Of a stretch of DNA of 64,000 nt, positions 1 to 12,160 are shown one piece after another. The DNA is from Sodiomyces alkalinus F11 (taxonomy: Eukaryota; Ascomycota; Sordariomycetes; Glomerellales; Plectosphaerellaceae): assembly GCF_003711515.1 (NCBI RefSeq), contig NW_021167087.1, forward strand, positions 248,001 to 312,000, read 5' to 3'. The position numbers and the translations under genes are program-made. The notes below the pieces were generated by a model, which saw nothing but the letters and a program-made list of their open reading frames with translations, had not been told where the DNA came from and searched no databases. Every line of letters starts with the position of its first letter. Position 1 is the first letter of the stretch.

Positions 1-1164
1 TCTTCGTAGCGTCTATAGGGAAAGACTAAGAGTCTAGATTAAACCGTTAATTAATTTCCTAGATAAACGTGCGGTACTTAGCCTAGGAGACACTATCCTA
101 TTTTAGAAGGGGGAAATTAAACTTAGTCTATATAGCGGACCCGTGTATAGAGGATATCGTGGATATGTTATAGGTATACTAGGATCCTAATAGGGTTATA
201 ATAATACGATATCGGGGTTTAGCTATACGATAGTGGGTAATATTAGCCGGGTTAGGATTAATAGCGGCGGTGGCGGCGGTAATAGCGGCGGTAGTATCCG
301 CCTTAAGCTTAGTAAGGTAAGCGAGCTTACGCTTATAGTGGTTCTCCGCCTCTATCTACTTAACGCGTTCGTCTAGTTATTCCTCTGTTAGCGTGGCTAG
401 GTTAACGTTTATATACAGGAGCAGGTTAGGATTATACGCTGGTCCTGTCGTGACCGTGGTCTGAGGAACGGGGATAGTGATAGGGGTAGAGGCAGAAATA
501 GTGGTAGAGGTAGTACTAGCGATAGGAGTAGCTGCAGGGACAGGAATAGGTGCCGGTGCGGTGGTAGAGGTGGGAGTAGTAGGAGTAGTATTAGTTCCCG
601 GCGTGCCCCTATTATCTTCCTTATTAGTGGAGTCGTGGGCGTCTTCTATAAAGGCGGTCTCGCTATCGCGGAGCTACCGCTTAAACTAACTAGTAGCCTC
701 GTTAAAATCAAAGGTGGGATCGTTTATTTCGTAATAGTTAGATATCTTAGTGAATCTCCTTAACGGTCTTCGCACCCTAAAGGGTAAAGTGATTAAAATA
801 TTAAGTAGGTAGTCGTAAAGAGTAAAAAGATAGGGTTAAAGTAAGGAACTAGGTATAATTATAATAGGATTATAATAGGGTTAGAATATAGGTATAGCCT
901 AAGAATCAGATTAATCGCTAGCCTCTCTCTTCTAATAGGAGGCTCCTCCGCTCCTTAAGTCTACGCTCCGCTGCTTTCTATTACTCCTCGAGGACTATAT
1001 ATTTACTTCCACGAGGGCTGCTTTATTTGCTTCGAGAGACTATTCTCTTTGCTTATATGATGACTGCTTTGTTTATGTCTCGAGGGGTCTTAGACTGGGC
1101 ATGTCTGGACCCCTATGGGTTCACACTAGGGACCTATTATAACCACTGCTACAGGAACTTGACA
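1..1164 (-). mobile_element. LTR retroelement, 5' end with gag remnant, truncated by window edge
   Basis: Read on the minus strand, this stretch begins with an LTR-like end (TGTCAAG at 1164) followed by a damaged gag-like frame from about 850 down to 1. That frame includes a Thr/Pro/Ala-rich low-complexity stretch around 480-600, which produces a meaningless open frame on the plus strand. The right edge is set by comparison: Copia copy B reads without a break through the matching point near 36700, while copy A resumes here at 1165. The element therefore inserted into Copia copy A. Its polymerase region would lie left of the window, so the family cannot be named. The partner target-site duplication is also outside. 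Confidence 0.55.
905..1164 (-). repeat. Probable 5' LTR of the minus-strand retroelement (inner edge approximate)
   Basis: The outer edge is firm because Copia sequence resumes at 1165. The inner edge near 905 is a guess from the change in composition ahead of the gag-like frame. No second copy of this LTR is in the window to confirm its length. Confidence 0.4.
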
Positions 1165-4100
1165 AGTTCTTAGTAATATAAAGAGCCTATAATCCTCCGC
1201 TATAAAGCCTAGAGTCGGGAGAGGCACCTGTAACACCCTTAAGAACCTCCCCGATACTAAGGATACTACTAATAATAAAGATAATAAGAAGCGTCCTTAT
1301 AGTAATATATCCGTAAAGGCTATCCCTTCTATAATAAGGAGGCCTTACGAGACATATAAGAATACGTATACTACCGCGGTCTATTAGTATATAAGGCCGG
1401 ATATACGCCCTTATACCTAGCGTGGCCGTGAAGATATTATAAAGGTTATAGAAAAGAAGATACGTAACTATAGTTTTAAAAGCCGTATAGATACCGCGAT
1501 ATAGAAGAGGCGGGAAGCCTTAGGGGCTATCACCGCTAATAAGATAGAGGAAGTCTAGGAAGATTAACTCTATAATACTACGCCTATCATAACTATTATA
1601 CCCGTAAGTATAGTTCTAAAAGACCTTTCCGTAACCGCGAGTATACGGCTAGGCGTTTACCCGACCTAAGAAGGGGGGGTAGCGCGCCCTTATACGACGA
1701 TACTATTAAGATTATAAGAATACGAATAAGAAGTATCCTTATCTATTAACTAAGCTAAAGTACTATTATACTACGTGATCCTAGACTTAGGATCGTTAAT
1801 CCACGTCTTTAATAATCAAGGCCGTTTTACGGCTATTAGACTACCCACTAATACTTTATCTCTTTAGGTGGGTACTTATAAGGCTTCTATTCTTAGATAC
1901 GGAGACGTTAAGCTACGGGTATAATCCCTATTAGGTATAAGGAGGCTGCTACACCTTTATAATATCGTATACTATAAGGAGTTTACTATTAATATCGTCT
2001 CGGAATACTAGCTACGCCTATAAAGCTACCGCTAGGATACCGTAAATAATACTATTATTAGCTCTGCTAATAACCGGCCTATCTATAAGCTACTAGATAT
2101 CCACGGCTAGTATATAATTAAATATGCGGAACCTATAGCGGCCACCGCGTTTACGGTCTTTACTCGATATCCCTATAATAACCTGTATAGAAGATCACGA
2201 TAACCGCGGTAACCGTAGAAGACTATAGCGTAACAGTGGCACAAACACCTTAGCTACTATAGCACCGACGCTCTCGCGAGGATTATTAACGCTACTTAGG
2301 GGGTAAAAATAAAAGGACCGCGTATTACCGACTATAACGCGTATAGGTAATCATTAATGCCTACGTAGATCCGACGGATACTATCCCTTTACCCGTTAAA
2401 GCCCGGAGAGGCCCTAGCTATTAATCTTTATGATCTAGAAGAGTTGGAATCGTTAGGCGGTTTATATAAGTCTATTATATTTGTTATAGACGTATATATA
2501 GGTTATACGTAGGATTACTACGTATAGAAAAAAGACTAAGGCTTTATCTTATGCTTTAAAAGACGTTTTTACCCTGCTTAAGACCTATTTTGATATTAGG
2601 CTACGGGCCCTACGGGCCGATTCTAAGATATTTTAGTACCTAGAAGTCGTTACTTTCCTCGCTACTAAGGGGATAGAAGGTTAGCTATTGGCACTGTATT
2701 TATAGGATTAAAACAGCGTTATAGAACGTATTAAAGATATCGTTAAAAGGAGGGCGAGGGCTATAAGGATTTTGGCTAATCTGCCTATATCTATTTAGTC
2801 TAAGATCTTTAAGACTACTATATATCCATATAATAGAACGCTATAATATATTAACGATTAGAAGACGCTATACGAAGGCCTGCGCGGCCGTTAACCTAAT
2901 CTTACGTATCTATAAGTATACGGCTATGAAGTTTTTATTAAAACGCGCGATACTTAAGCTAAAAGAAACCGCCTATAAAGGCTAGAACCGAAGGTATAAG
3001 TCGGATATTATATTAGATACTAATCCTTAAATAGCTTCCGCGTCTAGCTACTATACCTAATAGATATTATTACTATAAGAGGTATACTCTTTAATAAAGA
3101 TAAGACCTTTAACGGCAAAATTAAAACGCTATAAGCTATAGCTTCCGCCAAGGAAATTAGGGAACGCCTATAATCTATCCGTATTATCTAATCTAACGAT
3201 ATAGCGAATAGGCTACTATTAAGGGGTATAGCCATAAACATATTAGATCCTAAGTCGGAAGACTCTAACGTTACCGCTATTACTACGGATACTGCTATTA
3301 CTATAGAAGAAGACTACGCTACTGTTATTACTACGGGTAAAGGCGATAATACCACTATTACTACGGGCGAGAGAGAGGCTACCGCTATTACTACGGGAAA
3401 GGCTACCGCTATTACTACGGACACCGATACTATTACGGATACTCCGCGGTTTACTACTATAAGGTTTAAACTATTTCCTACGCCTTTAATATCCCTGGAA
3501 GATCCTACGCGCGCGTTCCTTATAGCGTTAGCGGTGGTTAGGGGCGTTAAGGTGGAAGAACACGGTAACCACTAACGGATAGCTATAGATACCCCTAAGG
3601 GGTACCTGTCGGCCGCTCGCCTATTACCCGCGCGCCTATCGATTATAAGAACTATCACGAGTCTATATATAACCGAGAAGGTATAGAACGATAATACCTA
3701 AAAGGCGTTCTTTAACGCTAGAAGGACCTATAACCCTATACGAAGGAGAAAGTAAACTATAGATAATAGTAATATTATCGGCGCTAGTATTATAGATCCC
3801 TCTCCCTCTAATACCTCCTAGCCCTTATCGCGTTTAACCCGCGAGGATCTCCCGCCTCTATTAAACTACCACCGCGATATACGCCTTTACCCATTACGGG
3901 AGCGGTGGTTATAGGCTAAGGGGGAGTACCTTAAGGACTACCGATAAATAGGCTACTAATAGGAGGTAAGCGGTAATTAGGCTAATAAGTATTAAATCCT
4001 CGCTTATAGATAGGTATATACCTATAGATTTCATAAGGAGGGCACCCTCCTTAAGTACAAGGGACGCCTTATAGTATAAGGGGATTAATAAAAACGGTTA

Positions 4101-4680
4101 GAGACTAAAGATAACTACGCCGCTATATTAGCCTTACAATTCTTCCGTATACTAATAGCGATCGCCGTATAATTTAACCTAAAGATAAGGCAGTTTAATG
4201 CTATTAACGCGTTCGTTCATACTAGCCTTAAAGAGGAAGTATTTATAAAGATACTATAAGGCTACGAAGTGCTAGGTAAGGTCCTGCTACTACGGAAAGC
4301 CCTATTCGGCTTAAGGGTATCGCTACTACTATAGTAAAAGGAATTTAGCGGCACGCTATAAAAGATAGGATTTACGGCTATACTTAATAACCCCTATATT
4401 ATAATCCGTAACGGTTTAATCCTATTCTTCTACGTTAACGATATCGGACTTATTTACTATAGAGATCGTAAGACTAATACCGATAACCTTAAGGCTACCC
4501 TTAAATAAAGCTATAGGTTATCGGGAGGCGACGAAATCCGTTAGTTCCTGGGAATTAAGGTTCTAAGAGATAAAACTATATATAGGTTATAACTATTATA
4601 ATCCTCCTACATAGAGAAGATCGCGGTTCAATACTACGTAGATATCCTTTACCGAAAACCACTAAAGGTCCCATTATTAA
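1165..4680 (+). pseudogene. Copia gag-pol remnant: end of gag, protease, integrase, reverse transcriptase
   Basis: Damaged polyprotein. Protease is visible near 1781-1810 as LDLGSLIHVFNN, where copies B and C keep the expected DSG. The integrase core is near 2400-2900, including a well-kept stretch around 2470-2510 (IIFVIDVYIGYT). A short in-frame repeat of T-A-I-T-T-type peptides lies at about 3270-3450. Reverse transcriptase is near 4020-4600, with FYVND at about 4428-4442. Stops are mostly TAG and TAA at Gln or Trp positions, as RIP produces. The frame stops at 4680 because the LINE target duplication begins at 4681. Confidence 0.8.
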
Positions 4681-4944
4681 CTATAAAGCCGCTAGTAGGG
4701 CCTTTAGGGTTTTTCGAAAGGTAAAGGGAGCCTCGGCTACCTAAGCGTCCTTAGAAGCCTCCTGGAAAGAAGCTCGAAACGCCTACTATCGGGCAGTTAA
4801 AACAGTAAAAAACGACTACTAGGAGGCCTTCCTAGCCCACGCCGAAGGCCCCGAGATTTCTAAGGTCTATAACTATACGAAGAGCGGCCTTAACCCGAAA
4901 ATCCCACCGATTTAAACGCCTACGAAGCAGAAGGCCTACGCCTT

Positions 4945-5159
4945 TATTACGGGTTAACCCCGATATAGAGCATCCAGCTATACTCTGGATCTTCCTAACT
5001 ACGCGCTTAGTTGATGGACCTATATCGCTAAACTATCGCTACCTTATAACTAGCCCAGCGCTATTAACTTTTCATCTTTTTCCTTCTTCCTTCCTTAATT
5101 CCAGATATTCTATTATTACGACCTTACTTAGTGCCACGACCTATAACTAGTCGTTTATA
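4945..5159 (+). repeat. 5' LTR of chromovirus 1
   Basis: 215 bp, starting TATTACGGGTTAACC and ending TAGTCGTTTATA. It is similar along its full length to 11941-12155. The differences are mostly C/T or G/A. Confidence 0.92.
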
Positions 5160-5229
5160 TATCTAGAACTTAGTAATATCTAGGTGCTACGCTAGCGATA
5201 GATTAGGATCCTAACACTACCGCCTAGTA

Positions 5230-8200
5230 ACCTATTAAACTTAAATAGATCGTGGAGTGGATAAACTAACGGTTTAATAAAAGTAACCGAGCCCTAAACG
5301 TAAAGCTAAGCCCTCTCTATAAATAATATACCGATATTAACTTAAGGCTTACTCTAATGTAAGAAGATTACTCGGAAATACGCTAGTTTATAGACCGATA
5401 ACGCGCGAGAGAAGAAGCTAATAAACGATAACGCTAGTTAGTCGAATAGCTTATAGCCCGGCTCCTAGGATCGCTTACCCCGTAAAACCTAACGCCACCT
5501 AACTTAAATATTCCGGCTCCCTTATAGACCCCGATAATCCTTATACTAGTAAATTCTATCCTATTACCGGTTCTATCCCTAGCGCGATAGCCGATAATAA
5601 TAGTAGTTATTGTAACCTTAATAGCGGTACCCCGTAAAACTATTAATAGCCCGGCGAAATTCTTAGGGAAACGAGTATACTATAACGCGTAGGCCTACAC
5701 GATATAATAGAAGCTTATAATCGATCGCGACTTATTCTAAAATAATATACGAGCTTAGTATATAATCTATAATTACCTAAGGTCTAAGGTATAATGAGTT
5801 ATAATAGCCTTCTATAAAATTAATAGGCCGGGTAAACTTATAAACCCTAATAACTTTATAGCGTATCTCGATTATACTTACCTTAATCCTATAGAATAAT
5901 CACGGGCTACCTAAGCCTTATGCACGATTCGTTAATAAACGGATTAATCGTTTACCGCCTTCCTACCCCGCTTTAAAAGATAAATCGCCTTTACGGGTAG
6001 TACTAAATAAAAAACCACTGTATAGATCTTATTCCTCGAAGGAGCGATCACCTCGTGACTTAAGGATAAACTTATCTCCGCCCGAATCCCTACTAACTAC
6101 TATACTATATAGGTTAACGGCTTATAAAAGATCGCCGGGAAACTTAAAGGTTAGTAGTTCGTATAAAACTACGATAAATAAACTCAGGACTACGTAACCG
6201 CGAAAAGGGATACCGATAGCGATATAAAGATAGGCGGAGTAAACCGTATTAATAATAGGAAGGCGAAGTAAAAGACTCGGATATACTATAACTATAATAA
6301 AAAGGGGTATATCGCGCGGAACTATAAAAAGCTAAAAGAAAACTAAGATATAGTCCCAAAGGTTAAAAAGACTCGCGTAAAGGATCACGATAAAAGCGGG
6401 GATAAATCGACTAGTAAAGATAACTCGGAAAAAGAATAGCTCTAACACGAAAATAGATGTTAGAGACGATAGCCGCGATACGGCGGGAGTAAAAGGTATT
6501 TAAAGTGCGTGCTAATAGTAACCCAGTATTTATAATAACTATAATAAATAAACGGCGTATTCTCGCCCTTATTAATACTAGTTATGACTACTATACCGCT
6601 ATAAATGAATAGTTTACCTAAAGACTCTAATTACCGTTAATTAATAAAACGAATCGACTACTAAATAGCTTCTTAGAAGCTACTAAGACTATTAGTAGCG
6701 CGGGGATCGCCGTCTATAAGCTTAAGATTAGCGGCTACCTATAAAGGATATCCATATATATAATACCCGGGCTTAATTAAAACGTATTCCTCGGGAAGCC
6801 TTAGATAGAATAAAATAACGTAATATACTATACTAAAAATAAATAGCTTTATCACGGAGTAGCCGGATTAAATATATGACTTTATCACGAAAAGGAACCT
6901 ATTAGAGTATAAACTATTCGCGATACCTATTTAGTTATAGGATCCGTGTTCGCGGGTATTATTTAACGACTATAACGGAAAGGTAAGGAGGTCTTAATCT
7001 AGGGAGTAAGCTTAAGGGATATCGAAAAAGCGTTATATAAGAAATAACTAACGGACCCGAAAGACTTTATACCTAAAAAGCTACTACGAGAATTCGGCGA
7101 CCTATTCACGCCCGATAAGGCTAATTAAGTACCGCTATACCGATTAGGAGTCGATTATAAGGTAAACCTTATACCCGGAAATAATAATAAGGAACTATCG
7201 CTTTTTTTAGGGGCCGCTTTATAATATATCGAGAAAAGAACTCTTAGTATTACGGAAAATACTTACTGACCTAATAGATAAGGGATTTATCCGTGCTAGT
7301 AGTTTAGAAGCCGCGGCTCCTATCCTTTTTATAAGGAAGCTAGGCGGAGGACTTCGATTTTATTATAACTATTAAACGTTAAACGCGATTACTAAGTAAC
7401 ACTATTACCTACTCCCTTTAATCGCTAAGATACTATAAAACCTAAGCTAAACAAAATAGTTTATAAAGCTTAACGTAATCGCTACCTTCTATAAGATTAG
7501 GATAGCCCTAGGGTATAAATATAGGACCGCGTTCCGAACTCGGTTTAGGCTTTTCGAATAACTTATTTACCCGTTCGGCTTAAGTAAAGCCCCCGCGACT
7601 TTCTAGCGATATATTAATAAAAGGCTATAACGCTACCTAAATAACTGTATTACCGCTTATATCGATAACGTCTTAGTCTACTCTAGTAGGAGTTAGGCCG
7701 ACTATAAGGTAAAGGTAAAATAGGTACTCCGCGTGTTTACGGATGCCGGCCTAAACCTAAATCCGTTAAAGTACGAGTTTAGCGTAAAGATAATAAAGTA
7801 CTTAGGATTTATAGTTACCGTGGGGAAGGGCGTATCTTATAACCTAAAGAAGTTACGAGCTATCCGCGAGTAGGAAACGCCTATAACGGTTAAGGGCGTG
7901 CGAAGCTTTTTAGGGTTCACGAATTATTACCGGATCTTTATTAAGGACTTTTCGGATATCTTTACCCCGGTAATAGCACTTACTAAGAAAGACTATACCT
8001 TTTAATAGGGTCCTAAGGAAAAAATAGCCTTTCGCGAGCTAAAAGCGAGGTTTTAAAAAGGACCGATACTACGATAATAAAACCTAGTAAATGAGATATT
8101 TATTAAGATAGATTACTCGGGGTTTATTTTTAGGGGTAGCCTAATATAAGAAGACGCGGACGGAAATCGCTATATAATCGTATGCTACTCTCGTAAACTT

Positions 8201-10080
8201 AATAAAGCAGAATATAACTACCCGATCTATAATAAGGAAATATTGATAATTATAAGTTATCTAGCGATATAGCGGGCCGAGCTTATTAATTATAGGTAAT
8301 TTATAGTCCTCTCCGACTATAAGGCCCTTAAATACTTTATACTAAAGTAAACGCTTACTAAGCGATAAAGCCGATAGGCCGGTAAGCTTATATAGTTCGA
8401 CTTTATACTTAAGTATCGGAAAGGAAAAGATAACGCGATAACGGACGCCCTCTTATATTAATAATAAGATAAGCCCTAAGATATAATAGATAAACGGGAG
8501 TAATCTTATTATATTTAATTAATCCCCGATATCACGATTCTACCTAATATTCGCTATATTAATAATAGTTAAATAATCTTTAAGGCGGATTAAAAGCTAT
8601 AGCGATTATAGGATAAGACGCTTACGACCGAGGAATAGTATTAAAAAGCCCTATCTATAATTACTAAAAAAAACGGTAATTCCTACTATTATTAGAATTA
8701 AAGCTATAAATAGCTAAGTACTTAGTCTTTATAACCGGGTTATTACTATTCCGCGACCGAATTTAGGTGCCCGGGTCTATTAAAGGGTTAACGTTATAAG
8801 GGAGGATTATCTATTTAATTCACGACTTAGTAATTAACAGTTACCCCGGATATAAAAATACTATTACCTTAGTAACGCGTCGCTTTTTCTAGCTAAGGAT
8901 AAATAAGGATGTCCGGTAATTTATCCGGAACTACGATATCTACGGAAAAGGGTATATATAAAGAAATACGAAATAAAGCCTTTTACGCCCCCTCCCGGTA
9001 CTAAAACGAATACGGAGCGACTTATCGATAAACTTTATAATAAAACTACTACTAGCTAGTAAAAAAAAGGCGCATTACCTTTAGGTTATTATAGATCGCC
9101 TAACTAAAGCTATAACGTTAAAAGCGATAAAGATAATAGAAGCCGAAGCTTACGCGGAATAGTTCCGATACTACTATTTCCAGTTCTATAGAATACCTAA
9201 GTCGATTATAAATAACTAAGGTTTAAACTAAATAAATAGGTTTAAAAAGTACTTTGATAAGCTTGCATGAATATCGTGTAAGCTTAGTATAGTATACTAC
9301 CCCTAGACCGATAAAGTAACAGAGCGTATAAACTAAGAAATATAAGGCTATTTACGAGCTTTTATCTATTACGCCTAAAATAACTAGGATCGCCTATTAC
9401 CCACGGTATAACTAGCCTTAAATAACCGCGAGAGCTCTATAATAGAGTTTAGTCCATTTTTCTTAGAATATAGCTACTATATTAACCCGATCCAGATAAC
9501 CGAAAAGCCCCCTATAAAACCTAAAGTATTAACGGTCTATAACCTACTACGACGCCTATAAGAAATAACTAAGTTCGCTTAGGCCGTAATCGTGTTAATA
9601 TAGCTCCGGAATAAAGAGTCTACTAACTATTATCGTATACTAGCTAAGCGTTTTAAGGTTAACGACTTAGTCTAGCTAGTATTAGCTAATTACTCGACTC
9701 CGCGACTATCCCGTAAGCTTAATTAGCTTTATCGTAATAACCGAGTTATAAAGATAATTAGCCTATATATAGTTAAGCTCGCTATACTATTATAAATCTA
9801 CCCCTAATTCTATATAGACTTATTATATCGCGCGGGCGATAACCCCCTTGTAGGATAGGTAGTAGATAACCCTGAACCACCGCCTATTTAAGAGGTAACC
9901 GATAATAAAGAATAGGAAATTAAGGAGATCCTCTACGCGAGGATAAAGAGGCGAGGCAGGGGATTAAGATATAAAGTACTAATACGATAAGTAGAATACT
10001 ATAAGCCTATATAGGAACCGCTAAAACTATTAGCGTAAACGCGGGCACTTAACGAGTTTAAAAGGAAATTCGGCTTAATA
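5230..10080 (+). pseudogene. Chromovirus 1 gag-pol remnant with C-terminal chromodomain
   Basis: Gag is followed by a zinc knuckle near 6284-6325 in which the Cys and His positions now read Tyr (YYNYNKKGYIARNY). RT carries YIDNVLVY near 7658-7682, an aspartate lost to Asn. The integrase zinc-binding region is near 8821-8945 and its core near 9000-9500. A chromodomain-like end lies near 9930-10075 (YKVLIR, VEYYKP, EPLKLLA and a following F-x-x-K-F-G). Chromodomains at the integrase C-terminus define chromoviruses. Many TAG/TAA stops. Confidence 0.85.
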
Positions 10081-10220
10081 ATAACAAATAATAGCCCGTT
10101 AAATACCTTCGTGCTATTATAATACAGGAACCGATATATAAATAATTATATTATTATAATTAAAAAGGAGTAAAAGTTAGATTTAGTTTGGGCCGGATAG
10201 GACCTATACCGTAACCACGC

Positions 10221-11350
10221 TTAACACGAGCCTAGATTAATATCCTCGGCCATAAAATTACTATCCTCGGGATTATCGACTTCCGTAAAAGTCTTACCTG
10301 TATCGCCCCGCTATAGGTTAGAGTCTATCTCCTTAACCTTATTATTATCTTCGATATTATTATTATCGGGGATTATAACCGCGCTAGTAATGGTTATACC
10401 CGTAAACGTAAAAGCCCGCCTATACTCCGCGTATTATTAGAATTCGGAAATCACGATATTAACACGACTAAGTATAAGTATCTCTTTAAATAGCCGAGTA
10501 TACTGTCTTAGCTCTATAAGACTCAGGCGCCTAAAGTCTTTATCCGATAATATTAACCCCGATAAAAGAGTAAGAGTAATAGAATAAGCGTTTTTTTTCG
10601 TTACGATATTAGGAGGGACTAGGCCTAAAACTACTACCTTACTTATAACCTCGTAAAAAGGAGATAAAGCTAGCTATTCCGCCCTAGTAATAACCTCCTC
10701 CGGAGGTAATACGTTTAGTCCTAACGCTATCTCTCCTATAACCTCTAAGGGAGGAGAAAAGACTAGTATAACTACCTCGCTAATAACCTCCGTTACTAAA
10801 GGAAATAAAGCTAGTTTAGTTACCTTATTAATAACCTTAGGAAAAGGTAATAAGGCTAACTACGGTGCTACCTTTTCTTAGACCTCCTAAGGAGGAGAAG
10901 AGGCTAGCACGACTACTATACCGGGAGCCTTTATAGGATATATAGCTATAGATAATATCGCTATTATCGTTTCCGTAGCTATAAAGGTATCCTAGAATAC
11001 CGCGTAGGCGTCAAGATACGGTTCTTACTCCTAGGAGAAGGTTAATAACACGGTCACGACCTTAAAGGGGGAGGAGGTCTTATAGGGGCGTTCTTATTAT
11101 TATCGCTAATAAGGGTAGCCGTCTTAAATAACCTCTACGCGTGGCCTTTAAGGTATACTAGGAGAGGAGTATACTAGTATATCTTCGTAGAGTATATATA
11201 GTATTTCTTCCCCCGATTAGTCTAACTACGATAAAGGCGCTTATACTTCCTATTAGCGATATCGCGCGTATAAAGGAGGTATAGCTTAGTATAAACGCTA
11301 ATAAAAGGGTGCTTAGGAGGCCCACTACCCGCCGATTTCTTCTTCTTAGG
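10221..11350 (-). pseudogene. Unknown opposite-strand reading frame(s) in chromovirus 1
   Basis: Between the chromodomain and the 3' LTR the minus strand reads as damaged coding sequence. From about 10880 down to a stop at 10221-10223, one frame runs over 200 codons with only a few TAG/TAA. It holds repeated short units of the form L-A-L-x-P-x-x-x-V-I-x-K-V. A second open stretch (about 11350-11060) starts with PKKKKSAGSGPPKHPF and is in another frame, so either an indel or two genes is possible. No known domain was recognised. The plus strand has no comparable frame here. Confidence 0.45.
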
Positions 11351-11940
11351 CGGCGGCGAGGGCGATAACGCGAACTATTATACGGTTAGTATCGCCTTAA
11401 GGCGCGAGAGTATTATACCTATATCGTTATCGGCGGCTCGCTTACTAATATTATTACCTCTATTATCGCTAAGGGCTAATACCGTCTATAAAAACGATAT
11501 AAGTTAGCGGAGGGTTCCTTATAAAAGATCGCGAGTAAGAGACGGCTACCTTAAACAGGGAACTCTTAAACTAACTAAGTATTACTAATATTACCCGAGG
11601 ACGGGAGAAGTTAGAGGAGTCGTCGCTATAAGGGAGAATAAACACGTATAGAATCGCTATTACTATTATTATTATTACTAAAGGTAAGGAGGGGAATAGA
11701 GGAAAAGAGAGCCTATAAAGAAAACGAGGCCGATATATCTACGGATAGTATCTACGCGAGGGGGGCCTATATTACTATAAATAAAGGTTAGTAGGCGACC
11801 TAAAATTTCTTTAATATTAAGGTAAAGGTGAGGTAAGATGAAAAGACACGACTATTCCTTTATTACCGCGACATAAAGGGGAGCTAAGCTATAATGGTAA
11901 CGCGCGGTTATATAACCCCTAAAAGGAGAGGGGGGGATAG

Positions 11941-12155
11941 TATTACGGGTTAACCCCGATATAGAGGATCCGGCTATACTCCGGATCTTCCTAACTACGC
12001 GCTTAGTTAACGGACCTATATCGCTAAACTCTCGCTACCTTATAGCCAGCCTAGCACTATAGACTTTTCTCCTTTTTCCTTCTTCCTTCCTTAGTTCTAG
12101 ATAGTCTATTATTACGACCTTACTTAGTGCCACGACCTGTGACTAGTCGTTTATA
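11941..12155 (+). repeat. 3' LTR of chromovirus 1
   Basis: 215 bp, the same length as the 5' LTR. It follows a G-rich polypurine tract and is followed directly by the GCCTT duplication. Confidence 0.92.
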
Positions 12156-12160
12156 GCCTT

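Larger units (their letters stand above)
4945..12155 (+). mobile_element. Ty3/gypsy chromovirus 1, complete structure, RIP-damaged
   Basis: Two 215-bp LTRs (4945-5159, 11941-12155) flank gag, protease, RT, RNase H, integrase and a chromodomain. A 5-bp target duplication GCCTT lies at 4940-4944 and 12156-12160. A polypurine run precedes the 3' LTR (11921-11938). The LTR ends read TA..TA rather than TG..CA, as expected after CpA to TpA change. It sits inside LINE 1. About 1.85 kb between the chromodomain and the 3' LTR is not part of gag-pol and holds frames on the opposite strand. Confidence 0.92.

Noticed and set aside
477..689. 70-codon plus-strand frame
   Set aside because: Produced by a Thr/Pro/Ala-rich part of a minus-strand gag remnant.
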